64,000 nucleotides of DNA, taken from positions 136,328 through 200,327 of the forward strand of contig DARO01000012.1 in the NCBI GenBank assembly GCA_002504405.1, read 5' to 3'. This DNA comes from Methanomassiliicoccaceae archaeon UBA71 (GTDB lineage: Archaea; Thermoplasmatota; Thermoplasmata; Methanomassiliicoccales; Methanomethylophilaceae). Of this stretch, positions 35,604 to 44,432 are shown piece after piece (the first letter of the stretch is position 1; the number at the start of each line of letters is the position of its first letter). A model generated the notes under the pieces. The model was given only the letters and a program-made list of their open reading frames with translations. It ran no database searches and had not been told where the DNA came from. The translations under genes were made by a program, and so were the position numbers.

Positions 35604-36005
35604 TCACATTCTGAAATCAGCACCGACATCTGTGGCATGGATCACATTTCCATCCGGATCGAGGAAAGACGTCTCCGTCCCCAGCGGCCCTCTCGCCGGC
35701 TCCCTCAGGAATTCCACACCCTCGTCTATCAGGCGACGGCGCGTGTTGTACGGACTGTCCACACCGAAGAACAGCCCGGTGTCCACACCGACAGAATCGG
35801 ATGCCTTCAGGATTACCCTGCATGACCCGCGGACCATGTATGCCGCGGATCCGTCCCTACCGAGGAGCTCCATCCCCAGGATATCGGAGTAGAAGCGTAC
35901 GGACCTGTCCATATCCGACACCGGGATCGTACATGCGAATATGCATTCAGGCAGCCCCTCCTCCGTGTACTCGAAAAACCCTCCATGCGGATCACCGATC
36001 GGCAT
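35604..36005 (-). CDS. VOC-family (glyoxalase/bleomycin-resistance-like) protein
   Basis: 133 residues from ATG 36005. Typical VOC halves: ECIFACTIPVSDMDRSVRFY with SDILGMELL, and GPLGTETSFLDPDGNVIHATD with the conserved metal-side region. The substrate cannot be told from sequence. Single gene between a membrane protein gene and tRNA-Asp. Longer upstream starts would run into AT-rich promoter sequence and are rejected. Confidence 0.85.
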   Translation of the reverse strand: MPIGDPHGGFFEYTEEGLPECIFACTIPVSDMDRSVRFYSDILGMELLGRDGSAAYMVRGSCRVILKASDSVGVDTGLFFGVDSPYNTRRRLIDEGVEFLREPARGPLGTETSFLDPDGNVIHATDVGADFRM

Positions 36006-36094
36006 AATACAGAGAATGCGCCGGAGATATTTGGGACCTCCCAGGGATTGTAGGAACAGATAAGCTGGATTGATTATAAGGCTGATAGGAATCA

Positions 36095-36102
36095 TTAAAT
36101 AC
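36095..36102 (+). promoter_or_regulatory. TATA box of tRNA-Asp
   Basis: TTAAATAC 25-32 bp before the tRNA. Confidence 0.55.
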
Positions 36103-36126
36103 ATGTCATCTATACCATGCCATACT

Positions 36127-36199
36127 GCCCTGGTAGTGTAGCGGCCTATCATGAAGCCCTGTCGAGGCTTCGACTCGGATTCGAATTCCGACCAGGGCG
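36127..36199 (+). tRNA. tRNA-Asp (anticodon GUC)
   Basis: Cloverleaf of 73 nt. Acceptor GCCCTGG/CCAGGGC, anticodon loop CTGTCGA with GTC, T arm TCGGA-TTCGAAT-TCCGA, discriminator G as expected for Asp. A T-rich run follows at about 36205-36212. Confidence 0.95.
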
Positions 36200-36287
36200 C
36201 TCATCTCTTTTTCATCTGTTTTGTTTTCGGTTGAAGCCGTCGCTCATCGAGACCCTGGGTTACAGATTTATATCGATTTGACCTTCA

Positions 36288-36326
36288 GTATCACTAATTA
36301 CTTCATTCGTAACAACGTAGTGATAC
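36288..36326. promoter_or_regulatory. Inverted repeat just upstream of importer start codon
   Basis: GTATCACTA (36288-36296) and TAGTGATAC (36318-36326) are perfect complements 21 bp apart, ending one base before the ATG of the binding-protein gene and downstream of a TATA-like TTTATATCG (36267-36275). This suits a repressor operator overlapping the transcript start, or an mRNA hairpin masking the start codon. Confidence 0.55.
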
Positions 36327-36327
36327 A

Positions 36328-37416
36328 ATGAAATCCGGAATTATCTTGGTTGCAACCGTTGCGCTGCTGATGGCGGGTTGCATCCCGCTGATCGGCGCCG
36401 AAGCCGCGGATGCGGGATTCGACATCACGGACGGGAACGGACAGACATTCCATTTCGATGCGCCGGCCGAACGCGTGGTGACCTCGGGATACGCGGTGAC
36501 CCTGACCATCGCACAGGCGGGAGAGATCGACAAGATTGTGGCTGCGGACAAATACTCCATGTACGACTACTACAAAGACGAGGACCTGAAGGATCTGAAC
36601 GCGAAGAACCTCGGAAGCTTCTACGGGACATCCAACGACGACAGCATCCTGATAGAGCTTGTGAACATGGTCGAGGCCGGGGAGCTCTACCTGGACGACC
36701 CCATACTTCTGACAAATTACGATGACAACGAGAGCCTTCGCGAGCTCCTGGTGAATGCGGGGTTCACCAAGGTCCTCATGTGGGGCGAGACCCACGACTA
36801 CTCCGAAGTCATGGACATAGTCGTGTCGGCATCGAAGATCGTCACCGGCACGGAACCAGAATCTGTCATAGCCATGCAGAACAAGGTGGATGCTATCCGC
36901 GAGGGGGTCAGCGGGATATCCGACGAGGACAAGGCCAAGGCGCTCTACGTGTGGTACTACAACGGTCAGTTCCAGATAGGCAGCGAGGGCATAATGGGGT
37001 CCATGCTTGAGATATGCGGGGCCAACAACATCGGCTTCGTAGAGGGCAAGGACAGGTACGGGGATGCCGCGACGATCATCACGCTTCTGGAGCAGAACCC
37101 CGGGACCACCGTGTTCGTATCCAGCTCGTACTTCAACGGGAAAACCGTCGACGACTTGTACAAGGAGCTCTTCGGAGGGGACAGGACGTTCAGGGTGATC
37201 GAGATGGACTCCCAGTGGAACAACATATGCCCCGAATCCGCCGACGGCCTGGTGGCCATATCCCAGTGCCTCTACCCGGACATATTCGGGGAATATGACG
37301 ACGGCTACACGGGAGGATCCGATGACGGGGTCCCGGTATACTACCTGGCCATAGCGGGTGCGGTCATCGTCGTTGCGATCGCCCTGATCGCCGTCGTCAT
37401 GAGAAGGAAACCTTAA
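36328..37416 (+). CDS. ABC transporter substrate-binding protein (cobalamin/Fe-siderophore type)
   Basis: 362 residues. N-terminal signal sequence to about residue 26, then a BtuF/FecB-like fold (FDITDGNGQTFHFDAPAERV, VTLTIAQAGEIDKIVAAD) with the two lobes, ending in a C-terminal transmembrane anchor and basic tail MRRKP. It captures a corrinoid or iron chelate outside the membrane and delivers it to the permease encoded next. First gene of a three-gene importer operon. Gap to the permease is 26 bp. The ligand cannot be decided from sequence; corrinoids are needed in quantity by methylotrophic methanogens. Confidence 0.85.
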   Translation: MKSGIILVATVALLMAGCIPLIGAEAADAGFDITDGNGQTFHFDAPAERVVTSGYAVTLTIAQAGEIDKIVAADKYSMYDYYKDEDLKDLNAKNLGSFYGTSNDDSILIELVNMVEAGELYLDDPILLTNYDDNESLRELLVNAGFTKVLMWGETHDYSEVMDIVVSASKIVTGTEPESVIAMQNKVDAIREGVSGISDEDKAKALYVWYYNGQFQIGSEGIMGSMLEICGANNIGFVEGKDRYGDAATIITLLEQNPGTTVFVSSSYFNGKTVDDLYKELFGGDRTFRVIEMDSQWNNICPESADGLVAISQCLYPDIFGEYDDGYTGGSDDGVPVYYLAIAGAVIVVAIALIAVVMRRKP

Positions 37417-37442
37417 GTGACCGCCGCTGATGGGGACTGAAC

Positions 37443-38477
37443 ATGAAAGCGAAGAGGATGGTCAGCAGAGGAACGAAGCTGTTGCTGTGCGTGATCGCCC
37501 TCTTCGCCATACTTTTCTTCTTCATGCTCAAGGACCTGTCATGGGCGGGGAGCAGGACCCTCACCCTGTCGGAGGTCTGGTCTGCTCTGACGGGGAACGG
37601 CACGTGGGGGACCAACCTGATCGTCATAGATCAGAACCTCCCGCGCATAATCATCGGGATCTCCGTCGGGGTCGGGCTGGCCCTCACCGGCGCGGTCATG
37701 CAGGCCGTGTTCAGGAACCCCCTGGCCGACCCCTACATCCTCGGCCTGTCATCGGGCGCATCCCTCGGGTCCACAGTGGCGATACTCACGGTCGCGTCCG
37801 TGATCCCGCTGGGGATCTCCCAGCCCCTGCTCGCATTCATCTTCTGCTTCCTGACGATGGTGGTCGTGTACTCCGTGTCCAGAATCGGGGGGAGCGTCAG
37901 GGTGGAGACGCTTGTGCTCGCGGGGGTCGCGGTATCCGCCCTCATCTCGGCCATCGTGTCGTTCCTGACTTACCTGGCCCCGGAGGAGAAGATCGCCAAC
38001 ATCGTTTTCTGGTCCCTCGGGAGCCTCGACAGGATCGAGTGGGACCAGATGGTCCTGGTCATACCTCTCATAGCCATCGGTTCGGTCATAATGGCCACCC
38101 AGTGCAGGAACCTGAACGCCATGATGCTCGGCGACGCCCACGCCATGGACCTGGGAGTGGACGTGAGGTCCGTGCGGATACTCCTGCTGGCGGTATCGTC
38201 GCTGGTCGTCGCCGCATGCGTGGCCTTCGTGGGGACCATCGGGTTCGTCGGACTGGTGATACCCCACATATTCAGGATAATCCTCGGCCCGGACAACCGC
38301 CTCATAATACCGATATCCGCGCTGGGCGGAGCCACCCTCATGATCATTTGCGACTACATAGCGCACATGGCGTCCCAGATGTACGGCGTCCTCCCCATCG
38401 GCGTCGTTACCGCCCTAATCGGCGCACCGTTCTTCATCTACCTCCTGGTCATGAGGAAGAGGGAGGTGGGCTGGTGA
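37443..38477 (+). CDS. FecCD/BtuC-family ABC permease
   Basis: 344 residues, about ten helices. Family text: LPRIIIGISVGVGLALTGAVMQAVFRNPLADPYILG (quoted here only in part as LTGAVMQAVFRNPLADP and YILGLSSGASLG), later GTIGFVGLVIPHIFR, the coupling region. A membrane channel of the importer. Its TGA overlaps the GTG of the ATPase gene (GTGA), so the two are translationally coupled. Confidence 0.92.
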   Translation: MKAKRMVSRGTKLLLCVIALFAILFFFMLKDLSWAGSRTLTLSEVWSALTGNGTWGTNLIVIDQNLPRIIIGISVGVGLALTGAVMQAVFRNPLADPYILGLSSGASLGSTVAILTVASVIPLGISQPLLAFIFCFLTMVVVYSVSRIGGSVRVETLVLAGVAVSALISAIVSFLTYLAPEEKIANIVFWSLGSLDRIEWDQMVLVIPLIAIGSVIMATQCRNLNAMMLGDAHAMDLGVDVRSVRILLLAVSSLVVAACVAFVGTIGFVGLVIPHIFRIILGPDNRLIIPISALGGATLMIICDYIAHMASQMYGVLPIGVVTALIGAPFFIYLLVMRKREVGW

Positions 38478-39268
38478 CATCGCCCATGGAGGTCCGCGAC
38501 CTCAGCTACAGATACGATGAGAAGGACGTTCTGAGGAAGGTGTCCTTCGAGCTCCGCCCGGGGGAGGTCCTCGGTATCCTGGGTCCGAACGGGTGCGGGA
38601 AGACAACACTCCTGAAGAACCTGAACCGCAACCTGACCCCCCACGGGGGATGCGTCCTTCTGGACGGGTCTGACATAGAGGAGATGACCAAGAAGGACAT
38701 CGCCAGGAGGGTCGCCTCCGTCCCCCAGTCCAACGAGATCCGCTTCGCGTTCACGGTCCGTGAGATCGTCGAGATGGGGAGGATGCCGTTCCAGGAGAGC
38801 TTCCGCGGGAACAGTTCCGCCGACGAGTCCATTGTCGACGAGGCCCTCAGGAAGACGGGGATCGAGGGCATGGCGAGCCGCTACATCAACACCATGAGCG
38901 GCGGCGAGAGGCAGAGGGTCATCATCGCGAGGGCACTGGCGCAGACGCCGAGCATCATACTGATGGACGAGCCCACGCTCCACCTGGACATCAGCATGCA
39001 GTTCGACGTCCTGGACCTGGTCCACAGCCTGTCCAGGTCCGAGGGGCTGTCGGTCGTCATCGTCTCCCATGACCTGCCTATGGTCGCCCGCTACTGCGAC
39101 AGGATCATCCTCATCCATGGGAAGGAGGTCTATGCGACCGGGACCCCCATGGAGGTCCTGACCCCCGACAACATGAGGGTGGTGTTCGACATAGACGCCC
39201 GCTTCGAGATCGACGAGAACGGCAGGCCGACTGTGAGGCTCTTCGGCTCGTGCCGCAACAGGAACTGA
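38474..39268 (+). CDS. ABC importer ATPase (BtuD/FecE-like)
   Basis: 264 residues from GTG 38474 (ATG 38486 is an alternative). Walker A GPNGCGKTTLLKNL, Q-loop VPQSNEIRFAFTV, signature NTMSGGERQRVIIARAL, Walker B IILMDEPTLHLDISMQ, switch histidine in VSHDLPMV. Powers import through the FecCD permease. The long in-frame extension further upstream overlaps the permease gene and is a shadow. Confidence 0.92.
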   Translation: MTSPMEVRDLSYRYDEKDVLRKVSFELRPGEVLGILGPNGCGKTTLLKNLNRNLTPHGGCVLLDGSDIEEMTKKDIARRVASVPQSNEIRFAFTVREIVEMGRMPFQESFRGNSSADESIVDEALRKTGIEGMASRYINTMSGGERQRVIIARALAQTPSIILMDEPTLHLDISMQFDVLDLVHSLSRSEGLSVVIVSHDLPMVARYCDRIILIHGKEVYATGTPMEVLTPDNMRVVFDIDARFEIDENGRPTVRLFGSCRNRN

Positions 39269-39344
39269 GCCGTCCGGCGTTGCCTTCGTGCGGATGATCC
39301 GGCGTCCGAGTAAAAGTATTTTAACAACACCTCGATTGGCAACC

Positions 39345-39692
39345 ATGCGCTGGGTGCTCCGCAGCAAGATCCACAGGGCGACGGTCACAGAGACGCGCGT
39401 CGACTACGAGGGAAGCATCACGGTGGACCAGGACCTCCTGGACCGCGCCGGGATCTGGGTAGGCGAGAAGGTGACCGTCGCGGACGTGGACAACGGCAAC
39501 CGCTTCGAGACGTACACGTTAGCAGGAGCCAGGGGCAGCGGCATTATAGCCGTCAACGGGGCGGCAGCACATCTGTGCGAGGTGGGCCACAAGGTCATCA
39601 TAATGGGCTACGAGCTCGTGGATGCCCCGGTGAAGGCCAACGTCATCCTGGTGGATTCGGAGAACAGGGTCGCCAGGGAGCTGATCTATTGA
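39345..39692 (+). CDS. panD: Aspartate 1-decarboxylase (pyruvoyl-dependent)
   Basis: 115 residues, the normal PanD length. The self-cleavage site is YEGSITVD (Gly23-Ser24 yields the pyruvoyl group). Substrate-site residues follow in GNRFETYTLAGARGSG and VNGAAAHL. It makes beta-alanine from aspartate for coenzyme A. Most archaea use the PLP enzyme MfnA, so this bacterial-type PanD suggests transfer. The stop overlaps the TTG start of the RNase HI gene by 4 bp. A TATA-like TAAAAGTATTTTAAC lies about 20-35 bp before the ATG. Confidence 0.88.
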   Translation: MRWVLRSKIHRATVTETRVDYEGSITVDQDLLDRAGIWVGEKVTVADVDNGNRFETYTLAGARGSGIIAVNGAAAHLCEVGHKVIIMGYELVDAPVKANVILVDSENRVARELIY

Positions 39693-40090
39693 AGCTCACC
39701 GTCTACTCGGACGGCGGCTCCAGGGGGAACCCTGGGAAATCCGCGTTCGCGATCGTGGTTTCTCGCGACGGCAAGGTCGTGCATGAGCATGCGGAGTTCC
39801 TTGGGGTGCACACCAACAACTATGCGGAGTACAGGGGGCTCATCGCGGCCATCACCAAGGCTCTTGAGATGGGTGCGGATGAGGCGGAGTTCGTCATGGA
39901 CTCCGAGCTCGTCATCAAGCAGATGAAGGGCGAGTACAAGGTCAGGAACCCTGACATGGCCGCCCTCCACGCCGATGCCGTCGCTTTGGCATCCATGATC
40001 CCCAGGGTGTCCTACAGGAACGTGAGGCGCTCCCAGGAGCTCATCCCGAGGGCCGACGCCCTTCTGAATGCGGAAATGGACAGGCATTGA
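39689..40090 (+). CDS. rnhA: Ribonuclease HI, archaeal type
   Basis: 133 residues from a TTG overlapping the panD stop. Catalytic residues are visible: D8 in VYSDGGSRGNPG, E in NYAEYRGLIAAI, D in FVMDSELVIKQM, and the last acidic residue in PRADALLNAEM. It cleaves RNA in RNA-DNA hybrids. Coupling to panD looks incidental. A hairpin follows directly at 40093. Confidence 0.88.
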   Translation: MKLTVYSDGGSRGNPGKSAFAIVVSRDGKVVHEHAEFLGVHTNNYAEYRGLIAAITKALEMGADEAEFVMDSELVIKQMKGEYKVRNPDMAALHADAVALASMIPRVSYRNVRRSQELIPRADALLNAEMDRH

Positions 40091-40092
40091 AC

Positions 40093-40113
40093 GGATGGGG
40101 GAGGGCCCCATCC
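40093..40113. terminator. Hairpin between convergent rnhA and terC
   Basis: GGATGGGG pairs with CCCCATCC around GAGGG, in the 36-bp gap between the two genes. Confidence 0.5.
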
Positions 40114-40126
40114 GCCCGCGTTCACC

Positions 40127-41053
40127 TCATGCGGCCCTGGCCTCTCTGGAATCGGCCATGCGGGAAGCCACGACGGACACCGCCATGGTCGATATGATGA
40201 AGGCCAGGGACAGGAGCGTGGGTATCTCCAGGTATCCATGGGCGAGGATCTTGACCCCGACGAACATGAGGATCGCGCCCAGGCCGTACTTCAGGTACCT
40301 GAACGACTGCAACGACCCCTCCAGGACGGAGTACAGGGACCTCAGGCCGAGCATGGCGAACACATTGGATGTGTACACGATGAATGTGTTCTGGGTGATG
40401 GCGAGGACCGCGGGGATGGAGTCTATGGAGAACAGGATGTCCGTGCTCTCTATCGCTATCAGCGCCAGGAACAATGGCGTGGCAGTCTTCACCCCGTCCT
40501 TCAACGTGAAGAAGCGGTCCCCGTCCAGATCGGTGGTCGTCGGGTACAGCCTCTTGAAGACCCTGACCATGGGGTTCCTGTTCAGGTCGGGGCGCTCATT
40601 CTCCTTCCTCGTCGCGGTCTTGACCGCCGTGTAGACCAGGAATACCCCCAGCAGGGGCATCAGGAACGTGAACTCCATTATGATCTCCACGCCGAGGAAT
40701 ATGAACAGGGCACGGAAGGCCAGAGCTCCGATGATCCCGTAGAAGAGCACCCTGTGCCTGTACTCGGTTGGAATGGCGAAATACGAGAACACGAACATGA
40801 AGACGAACAGCGTGTCGAGGCTCATCGCCTTCTCCACTGCATACCCGGTGTAGTATTCCACGGCATCCTCGGAGCCCATGTAGAAGTAGATGAAGACCCC
40901 GAACAGTATCGCCAGGACGATCCAGAACGCAGTCATGATCAGAGCACCCCTCATGGAGTGCTCACGGGACCTGTGGCTGAGCCCCAGGTCCACTGCAAGG
41001 CATATCAATACAAGGACGGCGAATGCCGCCCAAACCCATAAATCGACGCTCAT
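40127..41053 (-). CDS. TerC-family membrane protein (Alx-like)
   Basis: 308 residues, about nine helices, with the TerC acidic motifs DLGLSHRSREHSMRGA, SLDTLFVFMFVFSYFAIP and IAIESTDILFSIDSIPAVLAI. These membrane-buried aspartates are associated with metal handling, probably manganese efflux. Single gene. Its upstream gap of about 190 bp contains AT-rich promoter sequence and nothing else visible. Confidence 0.9.
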   Translation of the reverse strand: MSVDLWVWAAFAVLVLICLAVDLGLSHRSREHSMRGALIMTAFWIVLAILFGVFIYFYMGSEDAVEYYTGYAVEKAMSLDTLFVFMFVFSYFAIPTEYRHRVLFYGIIGALAFRALFIFLGVEIIMEFTFLMPLLGVFLVYTAVKTATRKENERPDLNRNPMVRVFKRLYPTTTDLDGDRFFTLKDGVKTATPLFLALIAIESTDILFSIDSIPAVLAITQNTFIVYTSNVFAMLGLRSLYSVLEGSLQSFRYLKYGLGAILMFVGVKILAHGYLEIPTLLSLAFIISTMAVSVVASRMADSREARAA

Positions 41054-41246
41054 ATGAGTATGTCTCAGGATTATATTGGATGGTGTGTATATTAAACTAC
41101 CTAATGACTGGAATCATACATATTATGTCTGAAACGAATACATACTGCCCTTCTCCTTGATGGGATTCGGCGCCTGAAGCCCTGCCTTGGAAGCATATTG
41201 GAATCGATGGTGAACTGTTATTATAAGCTAAGAGCATATACCGTTC

Positions 41247-42200
41247 ATGAACGACACACCTGCCATTGAGGCGGTGGGGCTCACCAAGATGTACGGCGGA
41301 TTCGCCGCGATATCCAACGTGGACCTGACGGTCCGCAGAGGCGACTTCATGGGCCTTCTGGGACCCAACGGAGCCGGCAAGAGCACCACGCTGAAGGCCA
41401 TAACCGGCCTTCTGAACCCGACATCCGGGACGGTCAGGATAGGGGGCATCAGCATAAACGACCACAGGCGCGCCATGGAGCACGTGGGCTGCGTCATAGA
41501 GACCCCGGAACCGTACCCGCTGTTCACTCCGGCGGAGATCCTGGAGTACGTGGGGAGGCTGTACGGCCTCGACTCGAGGGAGATCCAGATCCGTGCCAGG
41601 GATGTCCTGGAGACGGTGAGGATGTGGGAGTGGCGGAACAAGAAGATCGGGGAGTTCTCCAAGGGCATGAGGCAGAGGGTCGTCCTCGCGCAGGCCCTGC
41701 TGCCCAACCCGGACACCATCATCCTGGACGAGCCCACGTCTGGTCTCGACCCCAGGGGGATGGTTGAGATCAGGCAGACCCTGTCCGACCTGAAGAAGAT
41801 GGACAGGAGCCTCCTGATCAGCACGCACATACTCAGCGAGGTGTCGGAGATCTGCGGGTCGGTCACCATGATACGGGACGGGAGGGTCATTGCCTCGGGG
41901 GACGTGTCCAAGCTCATCCACGGGATCGGTGCCGACAAGGAGATCACCCTGGAGATAAAGACGCTGAAGCCCCTGACATCGCAGGCCATCCGCGATCTGA
42001 GCGGATGCCGCGGCGTGACTGGAACCGAACGCATGGGAGACTACACGGTCAAGCTTGACTTCTCCGGGACAACGGAGGACCAGGCACATGTGTGCGAGAT
42101 GGCTTTCCGCAGCGGCCTGGGCATACTGGCCATGAACGAGAAGGGCGCGGACCTGGAGTCTCTCTACATGGAGCTGACGAAGGGGGACGAGATCCAATGA
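41247..42200 (+). CDS. ABC exporter-type ATPase
   Basis: 317 residues. Walker A GPNGAGKSTTLKAI, Q-loop VIETPEPYPLF, signature GEFSKGMRQRVVLAQAL, Walker B TIILDEPTSGLDPRG, switch ISTHILSEV, with a C-terminal regulatory extension of about 90 residues. Belongs to the CcmA/NatA-like exporters. A TATA-like TTATTATAAGC precedes the ATG by about 30 bp. Its stop overlaps the permease start (ATGA), so they are coupled. Confidence 0.92.
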   Translation: MNDTPAIEAVGLTKMYGGFAAISNVDLTVRRGDFMGLLGPNGAGKSTTLKAITGLLNPTSGTVRIGGISINDHRRAMEHVGCVIETPEPYPLFTPAEILEYVGRLYGLDSREIQIRARDVLETVRMWEWRNKKIGEFSKGMRQRVVLAQALLPNPDTIILDEPTSGLDPRGMVEIRQTLSDLKKMDRSLLISTHILSEVSEICGSVTMIRDGRVIASGDVSKLIHGIGADKEITLEIKTLKPLTSQAIRDLSGCRGVTGTERMGDYTVKLDFSGTTEDQAHVCEMAFRSGLGILAMNEKGADLESLYMELTKGDEIQ

Positions 42201-43597
42201 CCGAGGATCGCATAGAGAGGCCCAGGGGAAGGCGCGAGAGCCTGGACCTGGGACCGTCGGAGCCTGCCGCCCAGGACACCCCTGCACCGCGCAAGATATC
42301 GTTGAAGATAGGGAGGAAGAGCGCGGACAGCTCCGATGCACCCGCCCCCCAGGAGCAGGAGATCTTCACCGCATCGAGAGTCCAGGAGTCCGCCGGGGAC
42401 CGCTACGAATCGTCACCTGAGACCGGCCAGCCGTCCGCCCCCAGGAGGGAGATATCCTTCGAGACGGCGAACAGCCCAGGAGCCTCACCAAAGAGCGGGG
42501 GGCAGAGGTCCGTAAGCATAGATCTGGGCACCGCGTCCCGCCCCGCCCAGCAGAGGTCCCTGGACCTGGAGGGGGGCGCCGACCATCCCGTGGGAAGCGT
42601 CGGGCAAGGAATCGATGGCCCCGGATCGGAGTTGGCGGACGAGGAGGAACCCGTCAAGAGGCCCAGAGGGCTCGGATCCATACTCCCGCTCGGAGGGAGG
42701 GACGAGGACCGCAAGGGGACATGGAAGGGCACCGGATACTCCGCATCGGACGACGACGCCCACAGGCAGGTGGTGTACCGCATCCCGTCCATGATGACCC
42801 AGACGATGTGGATGTTCATGGTCCAGATGAAGCTCTTCGCCAAACTGAAGTGGACTTACTTCATGCTCTTCGCGGCTCTGCTGATCCCCATAGCCGTCGT
42901 TCTGGCATCAGATTACATCAATCTGCTGCTCTCCGAGTTCGGATTCGTGACCGGATACTCCACCACTTACATCGCCGGCCTGCTGTGCATGATGCCCCTC
43001 ATGATGGGTCTGTTCACATCCGTTCTCTGCGGGACCCAGATCCCCAACGAGTTCAAGGAGAGGACGGCGTACATGAACGTCTCGCTCCCGATGTCTAGGA
43101 TCTCGTTCTACCTCGGGAAGTACCTGGCGGGGTTCATGCTGTGCCTCGGCGTGTTCGTGTTCGCCTACGGCATGGCCGTGGCGGTGTCCACGACGAAGTA
43201 CGACCTGATCTTCTCCGACCTGCTGGCAGAGTCGCTCGCGATAACCATCGCCGGCGTGTTCGCGTACTCGGCCACCGCGTTCTGCATCGGCAGCTTCATG
43301 AGGAGGGGGTCGTCGATGATCCCGTTCATACTGATGAGCGTGGTGCTGCCCATGGTGTGCATACTGTACTACGCCATGTTCCAGGATTCCGACCCCACAT
43401 GGATCCTGATGCTCCCGTGCTTCCTGTGCGAGGCCGCACTCGGAATCCTGGGAGCGCAGATGAGCGGCTCCGCGGGGATGATCATAATCCCCATGATGGA
43501 CATGACCGCCACATGGACCATGGTCGCCATTGGCATCGTCTGGGGGATCGCGTTCCTGTTGCTGGGAATGTACAGGACCATGAGGAGGGAGATGTGA
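42197..43597 (+). CDS. ABC permease with long low-complexity N-terminal tail
   Basis: 466 residues. The first about 190 are polar, disordered and contain five loose repeats of a short R-x-S-hydrophobic pattern (RRESLDLG, RKISLKIG, RREISFET, QRSVSIDLG, QRSLDLEG). Six hydrophobic helices of an ABC-2-type permease follow (from KWTYFMLFAALL to MYRTMRREM). The tail would face the cytoplasm and may bind the ATPase or another protein. The coding region is continuous and in operon, so the tail is genuine. Substrate unknown. Confidence 0.85.
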   Translation: MTEDRIERPRGRRESLDLGPSEPAAQDTPAPRKISLKIGRKSADSSDAPAPQEQEIFTASRVQESAGDRYESSPETGQPSAPRREISFETANSPGASPKSGGQRSVSIDLGTASRPAQQRSLDLEGGADHPVGSVGQGIDGPGSELADEEEPVKRPRGLGSILPLGGRDEDRKGTWKGTGYSASDDDAHRQVVYRIPSMMTQTMWMFMVQMKLFAKLKWTYFMLFAALLIPIAVVLASDYINLLLSEFGFVTGYSTTYIAGLLCMMPLMMGLFTSVLCGTQIPNEFKERTAYMNVSLPMSRISFYLGKYLAGFMLCLGVFVFAYGMAVAVSTTKYDLIFSDLLAESLAITIAGVFAYSATAFCIGSFMRRGSSMIPFILMSVVLPMVCILYYAMFQDSDPTWILMLPCFLCEAALGILGAQMSGSAGMIIIPMMDMTATWTMVAIGIVWGIAFLLLGMYRTMRREM

Positions 43598-44328
43598 TGG
43601 ACCGCAGAATGACTTTCCTGATATTGGCGATCTTGGTCTTCGCCCCTGTTGCCGCAACCCTGGCCTCCGACTGCTCGGACGGCGCCACGGAGGTCAGGAC
43701 CAGCAACCAGTACGTTTTGTATGCGCAGTTCACGACGAATGAGGACCTGGGCAGCTGGTCCTTCCACAGCAACTGCCTCTACTTCATAGACGGGTCCGCT
43801 AACGACGCGAAGATGGAGTCGTACCTCAAGGACTCCTCGGTCAACATAACCGCAGACGACCGCGATGCCATCGTAGCAAGGGGCACCGGGACCGTCGTGA
43901 ACGTCTACGACCTATCGAATTACTACTACAGCGACCAGACCATATATTTCAACGATAGCCAAAAGAAGGCGAAGCTCGTCCTTGAGCCCTACAACGAACT
44001 CTCGTTCTTCGTCAAGGCGGGGGACACCATCAACCTGAGTATCAACAGCGCCGTCGACAACATGGGCGACAAGGTGAGCGCGTACTACTACCTGAACTAC
44101 AGCACCGTGTACATCGACGGGCCCGTCGAGATGAGCTTCAAGACCTCTTCCATCTTCAAGGTGGAACTGAACCTCAACGGACTGTACGCGGATGTCTCGT
44201 ACTCGGTCTTCGGCAACAGCGAACCCAGCGGGTCGGCCACGACCTATGTGGTGATATGCTCGGCGATCACGGTGCTGATGCTGCTCGTCCTGGTCCTGGC
44301 ATCGCTGAAGCCCAGATGGTCGAAGTAA
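43597..44328 (+). CDS. Membrane-anchored extracellular protein of the ABC operon
   Basis: 243 residues. N-terminal signal/anchor (about 5-24), an extracellular region with a few N-glycosylation-like sites (SSVNIT, NLSIN), and a C-terminal helix (about 218-240) before a short basic tail. Starts on the last base of the permease stop (TGATG). No known domain. The arrangement suggests an accessory or sensor of the exporter. The stop is TAA. Confidence 0.7.
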   Translation: MDRRMTFLILAILVFAPVAATLASDCSDGATEVRTSNQYVLYAQFTTNEDLGSWSFHSNCLYFIDGSANDAKMESYLKDSSVNITADDRDAIVARGTGTVVNVYDLSNYYYSDQTIYFNDSQKKAKLVLEPYNELSFFVKAGDTINLSINSAVDNMGDKVSAYYYLNYSTVYIDGPVEMSFKTSSIFKVELNLNGLYADVSYSVFGNSEPSGSATTYVVICSAITVLMLLVLVLASLKPRWSK

Positions 44329-44350
44329 CCGGGGCCACACCCCGCCTTTA

Positions 44351-44373
44351 CCCTGCCGGACGAACCGGCAGGG
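44351..44373. terminator. Hairpin after the ABC operon
   Basis: CCCTGCCGG pairs with CCGGCAGGG around ACGAA, followed by CCTTT. Confidence 0.6.
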
Positions 44374-44402
44374 ACCCTTTACAAATTTCTAGAGGAGAAG
44401 CA

Positions 44403-44426
44403 AGCGTGCCTTGCGGCACGCTTTTT
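44403..44426 (+). terminator. Hairpin with T-run between convergent genes
   Basis: AGCGTGCC-TTGC-GGCACGCT followed by TTTT, just before the stop of the LRR gene on the other strand. Confidence 0.65.
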
Positions 44427-44432
44427 GTTTGA

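Noticed and set aside
36200..36327. Cobalamin riboswitch ahead of the importer
   Set aside because: Only about 60 nt separate the TATA-like site from the ATG, too short for a B12 riboswitch, and no B12-box text is seen.
37430..38473. N-terminal extension of the importer ATPase
   Set aside because: Overlaps the FecCD permease in another frame and lacks protein-like text; ATPase homology begins at 38474.
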